Origin: Branchiostoma floridae
Taxonomy: Eukaryota; Chordata; Leptocardii; Amphioxiformes; Branchiostomatidae
Assembly: GCF_000003815.2 (NCBI RefSeq)
Contig: NC_049979.1
Coordinates: 18,936,285 to 19,000,284, forward strand
Reading direction: 5' to 3'
DNA: 64,000 nt
Positions 13,401 through 27,200 of this stretch are shown piece by piece. The translations under genes and the position numbers were made by a program. How positions within the stretch are numbered: the first letter of the stretch is position 1; each line of letters begins with the position of its first letter. Below the pieces are notes generated by a model, which was given only the letters and a program-made list of their open reading frames with translations, was not told the DNA's origin and did no database searches.

Positions 13401-13987
13401 CGAGGGGCGGTCAATAAGTAATGCCCCTGACCCATTTTCCATAGCAGGAGATTAATGAAACTTGGCACAGTTATTAATCTTTCTCTTCATAGGACCCACC
13501 CAGAGTTATGCATTTCTCCCATCGTTTGATGCAGCTGTGGACACCGTTTTTGTAGGACACCCCAGGTTGGTCCTCCAACAGATGCCTCATCAATGGCAGA
13601 AGAGGGACGACCAGGTCTGGGAGCTGTTTCCACAGACTTCCGCGAATTCCGGCCATGTTAGAATTCAGAATGCCAGCGTTTTACAAGGTCATATGATGGG
13701 GCATCATCACCATAAGTTTCTTTAATTTCATCAAAAGTCTTCTTTGGTGTGCGTCCTTTCAAATACAAAAACCGGATCACTGCTCGACACTCAACTGGTT
13801 CCATTTCACACATGGTCCATTTCGCACCTGACTCAGTTCAAACACCAGTAAATCAAAAACCATAATTAGTTCAGAGCTGTATTTTGCAACATAACCTATA
13901 AAGATATTAATCATTACACATACAAAATTTCATTTAGATCAGACGACTGGAAGTGGGTCAGGGACATTACTTATTGACCGCCCCTCG
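13401..13987. mobile_element. Internally deleted mariner element with TA target duplication
   Basis: Terminal inverted repeats begin CGAGGGGCGGTCAATAAGTA and end with the matching complement (TTATTGACCGCCCCTCG). TA lies immediately outside each end (13,399-13,400 and 13,988-13,989), as expected for Tc1/mariner insertion. The inside encodes, on the minus strand, the start and the extreme end of a mariner transposase with the catalytic middle missing. At 587 bp it is less than half of a full-length mariner (about 1.3 kb), so it is a deletion derivative that could move only with a transposase supplied elsewhere. Confidence 0.93.
13480..13804 (-). pseudogene. Mariner transposase remnant (N-terminal HTH joined to C-terminus)
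   Basis: Reading minus from 13,804, the frame gives IRFLYLKGRTPKKTFDEI, then DDAPSYDLVKRW and, after an in-frame TAA, PRPGRPSSAIDEAS. These are the first helix-turn-helix and the GRP-SAIDEASV linker shared by mariner transposases. A frame change then leads to KRWEKCITLGGSY, which resembles the C-terminal KRWEKCV-x-GG-Y end of the same family. Everything between, including the DDD catalytic aspartates, is absent. A nonsense codon, a frameshift and the central deletion make it non-functional. Confidence 0.88.
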
Positions 13988-13989
13988 TA

Positions 13990-16900
13990 TGTATATGAAA
14001 TTAGGAAAGATTATGATAGAATGACAATACAATCCAATGTACAGTGAAAAGAACATGTCTTTAGCCTTACTTATAATTTAGATTAGACTATGTTTTTAGA
14101 TAACATGTCGTTTAAAGGTAAGGAAAGGGAAATGGAAAGAGGCTAGGGATAGAATGGGAAAGAAAAATATAAAGTAAGAAGGGGCTTTTCATTATAGAAG
14201 TGAAAACAAAGCAAAGGGATAAGGAAGAATAAAACAATTTTATCAGTACGTAAATCCATTCCCTTGTAAGCACATAGAAAGAAAGTTGTTTTGTGACATT
14301 TCCAAAATAGTTCGCAACTGCTTTAAACGTTTGGTCTGAATAAAGTTTGTCAAACATTCAAACCATAACCTATCATCAACCTGACGTACGTCACAGTTTC
14401 CATAGATATAAACTTTCGCTATTCATCCCCTCCTCTGTGTCTGTTTTGACTATCCCCTACTCTTTGTTTACCTCTATATTTATCTTTCCCATTTGTTTAC
14501 CTAGCAGGAGGCATATCTTATCTAGCTAAAACACCAGTAGTGGAACCGGAAGTCGTAGGCTGTCATTATGACATTTTTTCTCATCCCGACCGAAACGGTT
14601 GGCGGTGATAGCATCGAGGAAAGGGTTTGCCTAGTTACCAGTAAGAAGGATGTGGCATATCTATAGCTGATGTCAAGAACGGGCCATTGGTTCTGAATGC
14701 GTCCTAAATTCTTTCCTCAACCTGGAAACGTACAGACATAACAGTTTAATCCCCAGCTATCTTTGAATTAAAAGATCAAAACAAAGGCTTAAAGTGGCCA
14801 TACTTAATACACAAGGGTAATATGTTTCATGACCAAACCTTATTACTGCACCCGATTTTACTATACCCAAAGTTCTACCACACCGCAATTCTTTAATTTC
14901 CTAAAGCCTTACTGAGCCTGGATCTTAACTACACCTTTCTACACCTCAACCGTTCCTGTAGCCTATTGAATACGACAGAAGTTACCTTATAACAAGGAGG
15001 TTCTTTAACGCCCTTGCNNNNNNNNNNNNNNNNNNNNNNNNNNNNNNNNNNNNNNNNNNNNNNNNNNNNNNNNNNNNNNNNNNNNNNNNNNNNNNNNNNN
15101 NNNNNNNNNNNNNNNNNNNNNNNNNNNNNNNNNNNNNNNNNNNNNNNNNNNNNNNNNNNNNNNNNNNNNNNNNNNNNNNNNNNNNNNNNNNNNNNNNNNN
15201 NNNNNNNNNGATAGCTCCAGTGGGACTTAGCAAAATATCTGTTTCTGTACCAGAGGTGAGAGAATTACATTGGTAGGTGAAGACCACATAGAGAGAGGAG
15301 TCATCTTCTGGAATTATCTTCCCATTTCGTGGTCAGGACGTGGTTTGAGTCCACAGTTTTAGCGTGTGGCTTCATACGAGTTTAATACGACCTATGCTAT
15401 ATACATACGGCATAGTGTGAGAGTAAAAGAACATAGTAGTTGGTACTATATAATCCACATGGCCCTATTATAGAAGAGTGGGGCGTAATGTGTGATTCTC
15501 CAAAAGGTGGACGTCATCCATCCAATATTGCGATTACAAAAGAGAATGTTATGTCTACTGCTTCCCTTTTATACTTTTAAAACCGAATATAACAGTCGTC
15601 GAGGATAACACACATACCAAGCACACTGGCACAAATCACTCTTGAGGACAAAGAAGCCATTTTACATGCCCCAAGGGAACAATTGCACATTGCTTGACCC
15701 AAATTGTATAGAGAAGGTCGTGTGTATCATAACCATTATTAAAGGCCTGAACACGATGGAAAATTGGCATAACTTTCTACTTAATTACATTCTTTGGAGT
15801 CCAGATAAGTACAGTTCTTGTGCAGGCACGATGTCTGGTGCCATCGATCCCATCATGCCGCGGGGCATTCGCCATGGCACCTGCCCTGGAGTGCTATCGC
15901 TCGCACGTCACTTTATCACCTCAAGGAAAAATGGAGGTATTACTATCTCTATGACAAAGGGTACAGTTTTGGGTGTCCGAATTGTTGTAGTCAGCATAAC
16001 TCAACATCTGGACGGATTACGATAATATTTGATATGTGGGCAGGTTATGGAAAGATGAAGGTCAAGGTCGATTTTTGGCTGCCTGAGATGTGACTTTAGT
16101 ACCGCAGCACCCAGGGAGCTTCCGTTTTCTATATCTTTTGACCTGGACTTGCTATGGTCTTGGATTTCTAAGTAGTAGATAGCTTGTGATGTAAAGAAGA
16201 AATGGGTGTTGGTTTGGGCCCCCCTGGGCCCCTAGCAGCTTGCTCTGGAACTACAGAGGCATTTTTTGATAATTCAAGAAGGACAACTTAACAAAGAATG
16301 GACGAATTTCCATGATATTCGGTACGCGGACAGTTCATGGGGCTGTACACAATGACATACAAATCTTGCACATTTAATGAGGAAAATCTGTATTTTGTGT
16401 CTTCCATAGTATGACTTTCATACAATAAATATAGAATTTCTGGGAGGTGATACATGATCCACATTAACGGAAATACTAATTATGCAAATAAGTCTGATTT
16501 GCATAATTAATGTGCAATAACGTGAAGTAATTCTATAGTGGTAAAGGGTGGGAATTACGTAATTGTGACATGTGCATGTTAGTTCAACATGTACATCACT
16601 ACACATAGATTATGTGAATGTGCAAATCATGATGACATGTAAACAAGGAACTCGACTTATACAATATAATATATGTATTTTGGTAACTAAGATCCCCGTA
16701 AATAAGATAGATTGTGCTAATTACAAACTTATCTGCATTATCAATGAGACAAGATGAAACAATAAATCTACAATGGCTCATTGGCTCTAAATATTTCATG
16801 GAGGTATGGGGTCTACAAACTCTTGTTATGGGTTGCTTGAACTCTTGACATAGCACCATTAACTAGAATTATTTTAAAACAGTAGATATTTACTTCTCCT

Positions 16901-18243
16901 TAAAAGAATAGCATAAAAACTAGCGTCGTTAAGCGTATAATAAAACATTGAGCAACAACTAGTAATATTATCAATAATAGCCCCAATAAGTACATGACTT
17001 TCCATGAACCTACAAACTGAGTGCTACCGATTGACAGCAACAATGTAATATCAAAATTATGACTTGTATAATTTGCAGATCATAGTACACTATCGTTCAT
17101 CTCTATTACTAGTTAGGAAATATAGACACCATAATATAGGGTTAATCATAAAACTATTCATCAGTATTAATCGAGGAGACCATACTTTATCTGCCATCTA
17201 TACAGTAAGTACCCAGACATCTGTGTACTGATGTACACAGCAATGGCGCCATTGAGGATTTCCACTTTCAGTGGCAAGATGATTGGCATAAACAAGGCTG
17301 ATGCTACTGCAAGTCGGCAACTGTGATCCACTGTAACAAGTGCGACCTGAACACTGTTTTTGTGCGTACAATTCTAGACATGACACGTTCATGTAACGTT
17401 ACATGCCATTATTCCTGAGATTTAAGTGAATGAATGTCTTCACACACACACATGACATTTGATTCTCATCGAGTGAAAAATACTGGTACTAGAAATGCAC
17501 TTGTTGCACAGCGCTGATATTGTATACAGTAAGCAGTTTTGAGCATACAAGCAAAACATTTCCGTCTCACAAATTCACCGGGGTACCAGTTTGTCAAAAC
17601 AAAAAATACTTTCATAAGGATCTATTTCATGTGCCTGATTTGGTGAGAATTAGCCCCTCTGACATTGAAGAATCAAGCGTCAGCAATCCAGCACCCTGTC
17701 CGCCGAGTCTTTCCCAGCCGAGCCCGAAATGTTGTATCAATCATGCCAAATTAGTGAAGATAATCAACAAGGGATCTTAGCTTGCTCCCTGCTAAGAAAC
17801 CTCGTCAGCTGTATAGCGGTTTCACTCAATAGTATTATCAATGAAGTTTTGTTGGCCCTGGCTGCAATATTGGTTTTTCCTGATTTGCATGTCAATGAAC
17901 TGTGCTCAAGCAAATACGGCGTTTTCTTCAGATAAAATTCTACTGGGAAGGTTTTATGCATTTCTTATTAATTCCTATGATCAATGCACGCCAAACGGAC
18001 TTATTCTAAACGTTTAGAAGATCTCTGGATGTCCGAAAACGATTGAGATAAGATTCTCTGAAATGCAAATTGCTACATCGCTGCATCCAACACCATTTCA
18101 GAGTCCCTGTGGCAACATGTGAAAAGTGTCTGTCATGTATGATAGTACAAGTATACTATAGGAGGCAAACAAGCTTTTATAGATAAGTATCTATCTTATT
18201 TTGGTCTATATTAGTCTATATGAAACATGGTAAATGGTCAACA
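13990..18243. other. Gene-free region containing one assembly gap
   Basis: No exon chain was recognised. The sequence from about 16,040 to 16,350 has a pyrimidine/GC-biased patch (GGGCCCCCCTGGGCCCC) that looks like an old interspersed repeat, but I cannot name it. The remainder is AT-rich non-coding sequence downstream of the SLC16-like gene. Confidence 0.5.
15018..15209. other. Assembly gap (192 N)
   Basis: A run of 192 undetermined bases. Open frames drawn across it have no meaning. Confidence 0.99.
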
Positions 18244-21200
18244 CTATACTGTGGTGACCTTCTCCGTTATCAGCGGCGTGTTGTATCGGTCATCTCCTAT
18301 GACGATATTTTCTGACAAGTGCCCTGAATCTGATGACGTCACTTCTGTCAATGGCATGGCGTTCCTGAGCCAGATGGCAACCAGCAGCAGAGCAGACGAC
18401 AGGGAGAGTAGACCGCCTCCGACGTAAAACAACGTGCTGTATGCGCCTGTACGGTCGTATATTGCACCTGTTGTATGGATAGGGAGAATACATTTAATAA
18501 AAAAACATGGCATCAACACACCGTACCAGACTACAACACTATGTGGTTAACGTTACATCCAACAATATCATCTAAATTCAATTAGTGAATGTTCTACTTC
18601 AGTAGACCTTATATGAAATTGTAGGCAGAGAAAATTGTACAAAGAAAAGTATGTTGAACATGTATAAGAAACTCCTTTTGGAGTTAAAGGGCATGAAATG
18701 TTCACTTTTTTTCGCCGGACACATTCTGTTTTCTTCCCTTGCATGTGATGCTTTGTGATATGTAATAACATTTCATCCCCTTTCACTCCAAAAATAGTTT
18801 CTTATACATGTTCAACATACTTTTCTTTGTACGATTTTCTCTGCATACCCCAGTTCTCCTCCCTATTCAGTACTCGGTGTTTTCTTTGTTCGAGGAGAGA
18901 AGTTTGGAAGAACGCCCTAGATCTATCTGTGATTGTTGTGACCATTGTGTGTGTCTTCTCTTCACCTAGGGACATAGGAAATCACTGCTACCATCGGTCC
19001 CCGCCCTCCTCAGTGAACACACTACAATCAAGTCAGAAACGAGATAAGATTAGAATCTCGACTCAACCTGACAATAATGTGGTCTCCCCTTAAGCGACAA
19101 GTCACAGATGATTAGAAGGTGAGGAGGCGTTCAAGTAGACTACAATTTGGCAGAGGATTAACGACTTAGCACTGTACATCGTCAACAACTAGACACCAGC
19201 CTTTTGTGGTGATTAACATGATGATGACTGATCTGTGACGTTCATTGTTGCTATGATGGTTAAAAAATTCAAAACCGATTCTTATCTTGTTGCCATTTTT
19301 GCTATCGCTTCCAGCAGAATGAAGTTAGGGAAAATCAGTTCAGTCAAAACTCAAAAGTGAAAAATAGATTCCACTGGGTAAAAGGCAATACAAACAGACC
19401 AATGATCATGAATATAACGTAAGATTGGTTTAACGCATTGGCTAAACAATGGTAAAATCATAAGTAAACATCGTTGATTCAGTTCCTAAGAGGATGGCCC
19501 CAACCACGGACCATACCCATACCAGAGGTTCAACGCTAGTGCCCAAGTACAGTGGAGAGCCACATCTACAGTCTTGTTGACCGTGACGCATGACCAACCA
19601 GCTTACAACAGCTTAGGGCCACAGCAAGGCAACTAATCCTATAAAAGATCGCCGTATAAATACTCGGATTTGTCGGATCAGGGGCTTTCTTCCAGGGGAT
19701 TCAAAGAATAAGAAAAGCTTTGCTAATACCTTGCCGTCTGGGACATTCACAGGGCACGTGTTTCTAAAGGGGTTCTATCCATTCTTACAGCTCTCAGACA
19801 TGGATGAAGCTATATACAATGGGAGGGAATGTCTGTCCGTTCTACTTTCTTCAATTGAAGACAGGTAAGTTGTGTGAGACAATGCAAAAGTAACAAAGGA
19901 CAAAAATAAGACTAAACCCCTGACAGTAACAGTATTGTGCAGTGGTATGATTGTGTTTGTGTGGTCGCGATCGAAGCGGAGTCTATGACGTCCCTGAATC
20001 GTCCGTCCTTTATTCATTCAGCACTGTTGTCTGATCTGCTAGATCACGTAGATATATTCAAAACTCTGTGTCTTAATCTGTATTTAATGATGATAGAAAG
20101 TTTCTAGCCAAAACGTTGATGAATTACTTAAAAGGCGTGGCTGCTGAAAACATGCCGTGGTAGGGGGATGGGGTGTTGGTCTAAACCTTGACAGAGAAAA
20201 ATGCGAAAATACAAAAGGGTTTACATTCGTCGTTAGCCTGCATACCAGACCTCCCCGGGTCTCAAAAACATCTATCGTGTTGGGGTCGGGCCTGATGACT
20301 GTAGAAAGGCTCTCGAACGCCCTTGATCAGATAGAGGACAACCCAGGATTGATGACCACTCACGCCCAGGTAGCCATGCCAGCTACAACACACCACAGTT
20401 GAGATCGGGGTGGGTCTGGTATCCAGGCTAATTCGTCGTAGGGTCGTCGTGCGATCGAGAGGCGAGGGCATTCTTGGGATCGTCTTGTATGAGTCGTGCA
20501 AAACGCAGCTGCCTTTTTATTCTACGACGAACGACAACAAACATTATGATAACTTATCCCCCTGCTTATCGTCGCACATCTCACGCCTGTTGAGCAGCAT
20601 TCCCAATTAAACGACATTTTATCTTGTGCCCCCCAGGTTGGGCATCAATATTGTGTACCTGTCAATTAGACAAACCTTCTTGGGGAATACGTGATGTCTG
20701 TATGTTTACATCAACAAATACTGTGGACGAATAAAAAACAACGTGCTAAAAGGAGAACAGGTAACGAAATCGGGAACCGCACACACAAAGTCACAAACAT
20801 ACCCAGGGACTTTGTTGAACTGATGCCAAAAGTCCGGTTCCATAGTATTAACAGCGAGACCCGTCTCGTAGAGGATAATTCCAGATCAGAGTATCAAAAG
20901 AGCCTGGATTTCTCTGTGATACATTGATGCTACACTGGCCACATTGATATTCTACTGAGCATAAATCCCTGCTGGTATGTAAATTTACATAGAACAAGGC
21001 GGCCTCTCTGCAAAAGGTCGCCACTAACAATGTAACATGACAAACTAGATTTGCGATTGCTTGATGATTGACAGGTAGATAAGGCGACGAAATCACCGCA
21101 GTGAATGAAAGATGAAACACAGAATAATTGAGGTGAAATGACGAGTACATGTCAGAAACCGTGCAGGATAGTTTGTATGGTTGGTTGGTTGGTTGGCTGA

Positions 21201-24200
21201 TTGGTTGGTTGCAACACGTTGAATTCAAATAGGCCATTAAATGGGGGGGGGGGGTATCCCTTTATGCAATAGGATAATAGTCTCTGTGCATTCAATTCTT
21301 TCAAAAACTGTCACAGATAAAATATACCCTGTCATTCAACCTACAGGTTACACCAGGACGAGTGTACTTTAGTTCTCTCTGCCCGATCGCCACGAAATAA
21401 GAAAAGGACTATTAAATGCTGGAACTGCTTACTCAATTGAGGAAGAGGAAAAAGTGGCGAATTACCGAATTCCGTTCGACCCATTGCATTTCACATTTTC
21501 GGGCGTGCCGTTTGATGCCTTTCTCTTTAGCAACCCAATTATGAACAAAAGAATAGCTGTGAAATCACAGAAGAGTTAGATGTTTAATTGAGATAAGACT
21601 TGGTGTACAAACGGGAGTTTTGGAGGCGCTAACAACCTCGTTAACTTTAAATTTTCTCTCAGCTTCTAATTTGGTGGAGCTAGATGATCAGTCGAGATGA
21701 AACAGTTAACGCTGGTTACCGGTACCACACGTTTGTTAACTTTTGATCATCAAGCCATTCATAAATGATCATCAAGTCGTGTCTGTTGAATGAGTTATGT
21801 TGAGTTGATCCCTGTATCTGTATAGCCGGTATTACCGCCCTTCGGCGTAACGCAAGCTTTGCAGGCATGCGGTGCAGTAGCAAATTGCTATACCCAAATG
21901 AAATTGAGGATGAGCGTCATCACTTCATCATACGATGGTAAACGCTCAAAGCTGCTCTTGTTTCTTTCCGCCTACTCATCTGCATTCCCAGTAGTCATGT
22001 GTAGTCAGTTACATTTTGATATGGAGGGAGGGCTTGAATTGACCCTCACCAAGAATGAAAATTCGAAGTCTTTTGGGGAAGGGAAGCTTAGTATAGTAAC
22101 TCTAGTCCGTTTCAAATCTTGTCTTTTAGATGAATATCTACATCCAAACTCTATCCCGCTTTCACAAGCCATCCTCATCACCTCAAGCTGGCCTTGGGCA
22201 GGCCATCCTGTAAAACGGCCATTAAACTACCCCATTTCCAACTGTCACTTCATATACTTCCGAGATCTTTTCATTATACGCCCCTTCCCCCCTCCACGCT
22301 ACCAACAATGTGACTCCTTCATAAAATCCGGGGTCATACTCCCCCCACCCGTCTCCTGCCACCAATGTCAGCCCTATGTACATCCGGGGCCTTTTAGCAC
22401 ACCACTCCCGCGGTTACGGTCGCATTTGTCTCGTCACGAAATTGCAAATGAGCAAACGCCCGATTTCACGACCACGAAATTGGAATATGACCTGACGTTG
22501 CACGTGAGTTGCCCAATCCCGGCACGCGAGGAAGCCCAGGACAGCGATCGTGCCCCACGACGTATGTCTATGATTCTCAAACTGACAACATACAATTGAC
22601 GAATCGCTGGGAAAAATGATGCCCCACGACGTATAAACGTTATGTCTATGATTCTCAAACTGACAACATACAATAATTGACGAATCGCTGGGAAAAATGA
22701 TGCCCCACGACGTATGTCTATGATTCTCAAACTGACAACATACAATTGACGAATCGCTGGGAAAAATGCTGCCCCACGACGTATGTCTATGATTCTCAAA
22801 CTGACAACATACATTTGACGCATCTGACAGTGCTACCGTAATGATGTGACTATGTGACATATGACAATGCGAAGAACTAATATTGTCCGACTGCCCTACT
22901 ATGATTTTAAATCTAGTAACATCTGACAATGGTCCTTACAACCGGTGTCAGTTTTTTTAATTTAAGATCTGACATTGGCCCTTACACCATGTCAGGTTTT
23001 CAATCTAACATCTGACATTTGTCCTTACGCCATGTCAGATTTTTAATCTAACACCTGACATTTTTCATATCATTGTCAGATTTCCTGTTTGACATCTGAC
23101 AATCATCCCCCCAATGTAAGATTTCTAGTTTAACATCTGACACTTTTTGTAGCACTGTCAGATTTTTGAATCAAACATCAAACATTCGTCTTCAAACAGT
23201 CAGATTATTTCAATCTAAAATCTGATTTAAAAATCTGACATGGCGCAAGGACCAATGTCAGATGTTAGATTAAAAACCTGACTTGGTGTAAGGACCAATG
23301 TCAGATGTTAGATTAAAAACCTGACTTGGTGTAATATTTTAGGTCATCATAGTAGGGCAGATGACAGAAGTTCTTCGCATTGTCATATGTCACATATTCA
23401 CATCATTACGGTAGCACTGTCAGATGTGAAATCAGATATGACAGAACTGATGTATGTTGTCAGTTTGAGAATCATAGACATACGTCGTGGGGCATCATTT
23501 TTCCCAGCGATTCGTCAATTGTATGTTGTCAGTTTGAGAATCATAGACATACGTCGTGGGCATCATTTTTTCCCAGCAATTCGTCAATTGTATGTTGTCA
23601 GTTTGAGAAGTATAGACATACGTCGTGGGGCATCATTTTTCCCAGCGATTCGTCAATTATTGTATGTTGTCAGCTTGAGAATCATAGACATACGTCGTGG
23701 GGCACGATCGCTGTCCTGGGCTTCCTCGCGTGCCGGGATTGGGCAACGCACGTGCAACGTCGCAACGTCAGGTCATATTCCAATTTCGCGGTCGTGAAAT
23801 CGGGCGTTTGCTCATTTGCATTTTCGTGACGAGACAAATGCGACCGCAACCACTCCCGCTGCCACCAGTGTCACCACTACATCCGGGACCTTACCTGCGA
23901 TGACTGGGCCGATGACACCGCCCAGTCCCTGAGAGCCGATGGAGAAGGGCCAGGTAGAGTCCACGTTCTCAAGGCCGAAAAGCTCGGAGTTGACAACGTA
24001 CACCAGACATGAAATTACGGCTGTGCACAGTCCAATCACTGAAATGATAATAAAACACATTGAAATTAGTATTTTGGTACTAAATAAGTACAGCAGATGA
24101 CGTATTCTACTCCCCAAATTTCTGTAACACACAGCACAACGGCACAATGAAAAACTTTCCTGTTTTCCTGTTGCTGCATCCTTTGGCCCTCTTTCTTTCA

Positions 24201-27200
24201 CTTTATCGATTTCTTCTTCCTTTCTTCTTTAGAAAACTCTCACCTTTAGTTTGACGCTTCAATCCATTCAATTCTCGACTTCCTTAACCTCGCTGCTTTT
24301 TCTACGACAACTTTTTGTTTCAGAATAACGTTAGAGAATGTTCATTGTTCGCTGGTAATGGCGTAGTGATGTAGAGAACGTCATGGTGGTAACTTCTTGG
24401 CACGCTTTCAGAGCTGATAAATTGCTTTCTCGTGACTTTTGGACATGATAACTGATCGCCGTGGAAACGTGATTTCTTAAATGTCTTCCATTAAGATGTC
24501 GTACAGAGAGACAGTTTTGTGTTTATGGAGCAAAGAGCCGATACAGCGTGGCAAAAGAGAAAAGGTCATCTAACATACCTATCACTCAAGTCTACTCATC
24601 CGGAATTGAAGCGTCTCTGTCTGACAGATAGTAATATAGGTATAGGGTACTCCATCGCAATGTTGAAAGTACACCGCCACCCACCCAATTATCCTTCTTT
24701 TCCTTTAGCAGATTTGACATGGCGTTGCATCCTTCCGTAGAGTCAAGCACTGTGGCATTCCTTCGAAGTGCTCGGGATGTTGTTCGGCACGCTCACAATT
24801 CCCCTCTTTATTCTTCATTAGTAAGTTAATTGTACCAAGGACGCTACATAACGTCCTTGATTGAACTAGCAACGCCACAGACGTCGTTTTCCACTTTGCC
24901 GAGGATTCCTTACAATGTGCACGCTGTCCGGACTAGCAATATTTTAGACACATTGTGTTTAGCTTAACTTTGAATACGTCTTATATAAAGTTTGAAGGAG
25001 TACAGCGTCGCGAACCAAATACATGTATTATCTCTCTATCCATAGAAAACAGGCACAGTGCCAGTTCAAACATGTGCTCAGTGGTTCAAGACAACAGAAA
25101 CTTGTATCTGTCACGCGTCTCTGCCTGGAGGTATTTCTCTTTCTGTCGTTGACATGTACGACGTAGCATGTGTGTTTTGGGCACAACCCGAGTGTGGAGT
25201 CAACCGACAACCAGCCACTTTCCCTTTGTTGACGTGGAAAATACAATATGCCGTGTCCAAAGTAACTCACTACAACAAATAGGAACGGGTGAGCCACCAA
25301 AGCGATGCAAAGATTAGTAAATAAAAAGGGGACGACACGGTCAAAAACTGCAAGATTTTGACAATCTTCAAGTAGATTCTAGTCACGAAGTTCTATTGTC
25401 TTCTCTTGTTGTGAAGAAACACACCTAGCAATGAAATTCAAGATGTGTATCATTACAACAACACTTACAAACATCTTCTTTGAAATTAGCAAACTCTAGC
25501 TTTTTTGTCTGTTGTCATCAACCGACAATACTGACAGCTCTGGTGCCCAACTATTTAACCCCAAATAGTACAACCTTTATTGTTCTACCGTTCTTCAAAT
25601 GACTCAAAGGAAAGGTAGATTTTGGTCGTCCAGCTTGGGCAAAGAGGGCAAATATGTGTGTGTTATATTACTTGTTATTACTCAAACATTTTTCGAGGTA
25701 CACATCAAGGTAAATATTTCATGAAATGCATGTTACGGTGAAAAACGGCCGGAGTTAAGACTACGGTCCTTGAATCTTATCAAATCAGAAACTTACAACC
25801 CAGATTATCAACTCTATCCTTTTATAGAAGGCATGCCTGGCAAAATGCATCATCGGTCTGGTGAAGAGATACACGAGTTCATGGCTCTAGACGCCTCAAT
25901 ACCGTGGTGCACTGCTGTAGGGTCCCGGATGTTCATCCATGTTGAAAGGCCAGGACGACGTTAAAATTATGGTATCTGGGACAATATCTCAAGAAAGTAC
26001 CTTCATGCTTCAAAGACAACATGAAGTGTGAATTCAGATAATGATGACCATTTCTTCGCCAACAAAAATGCACAAGATGTCCAAACACCGTTCTATCGTT
26101 TCCATACGTTCTTCCATTTGTGTCAACCCCTATCAAGTTCTTTTAATTTTTCTCTCACTTATTTCTGGTTGAAGTACTATAACCTATCTATACCATTGGT
26201 TAAAAAAAGTTAGAATTACACATACATTGTGACTAAAAGATTGTGTCCAACTTTCATAATTGCTATTTTGCAAAATCTGCATGAGGGTTTAAGGAGGATA
26301 GAATGAGATTTGCTTGAGGACATACCATAGTCTGCGGTATGCGAGTATGAATTTCGCTCTAGGTTACTTTTGCCAAACGCATTCCTTCATTTTTTTATCT
26401 CCAGGCATAGATACCCTCAATGCACAAGAAGAATTAACAATATAATGGCTCTGGCAGGAAAAGAGAGATAGATTTAATGGAGCAACAGTTTTGATCTACC
26501 TTGCCACCAGGACAGACGCCTCTAGCCTCTAGCTAGTAGACATCACATCGTAACAAAAGGAACGTTGTAAGTCTTGTGTTAGATGCCTGCTCAGTTGATA
26601 CTAACAAAGGATAGTCACTTGATTATACTGACCACCTGTACAATCTGAAATTGTACGTGACAAACATCCTAAGCGAATCACAGAGTTGAAACTCAAATCT
26701 GTCACGCATGACTTTGGATAGTTATATTTTTTCCAAGTTGTTGTTGCGTTTACAGACGTGTCTGACGCCCATCATTGAGCTTTATGGTGAGGGTTAACAA
26801 TGGGTGGTATTTGAAATAGGGGAAGAATAAGTCGACATGACATCCCTGCTCTAATTGTTTTCTGTCTATGAGCAAAAATGTCCCGAAGGACACATCCGTG
26901 GCAAAGCTATAAATCATAACTTTATGTTGAGATACAACAAAATTATGACTGAAATAAGAGTCCCATCATTGCTTTTTCTTGATTTTCTTGTAACTTCAGA
27001 TGTATTCATAACCATTTCCTGTTCTAATTCTTTGATGCCGTTCTAGCTTTACCCTATGCGTCTTCTCTACCAAGATAACCCATCCTTGACAAGCCATTCA
27101 TCAAAAACGTAAAGGTGGGATACAACAATGAGATGTGGTCCAAATGTATGGCATGACTTTGCCTTCGTGACAATCACTCGCTCTAATTGTGTGTAACATA

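Noticed and set aside
15642-16025. 127-codon open frame on the plus strand, overlapped by a 91-codon frame
   Set aside because: No family motif, no splice context consistent with a neighbouring exon, and the downstream sequence looks like an old interspersed repeat.
21859-22599. 246-codon open frame on the plus strand
   Set aside because: It runs from SLC16-like intron sequence into the left arm of the foldback element; composition is not protein-like and no domain is recognised.
22414-22929. 171-codon frame with reiterated VCCQFENHRHTSWG
   Set aside because: The repeated peptide is the translation of the tandem 70-bp unit; the inverted arm gives the same peptide from the other strand (23,380-23,829).
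22918-23340. Regular repeats considered as a CRISPR array
   Set aside because: The units are diverged, palindromic and lie inside an animal intron; there are no constant repeats with unique equal spacers.
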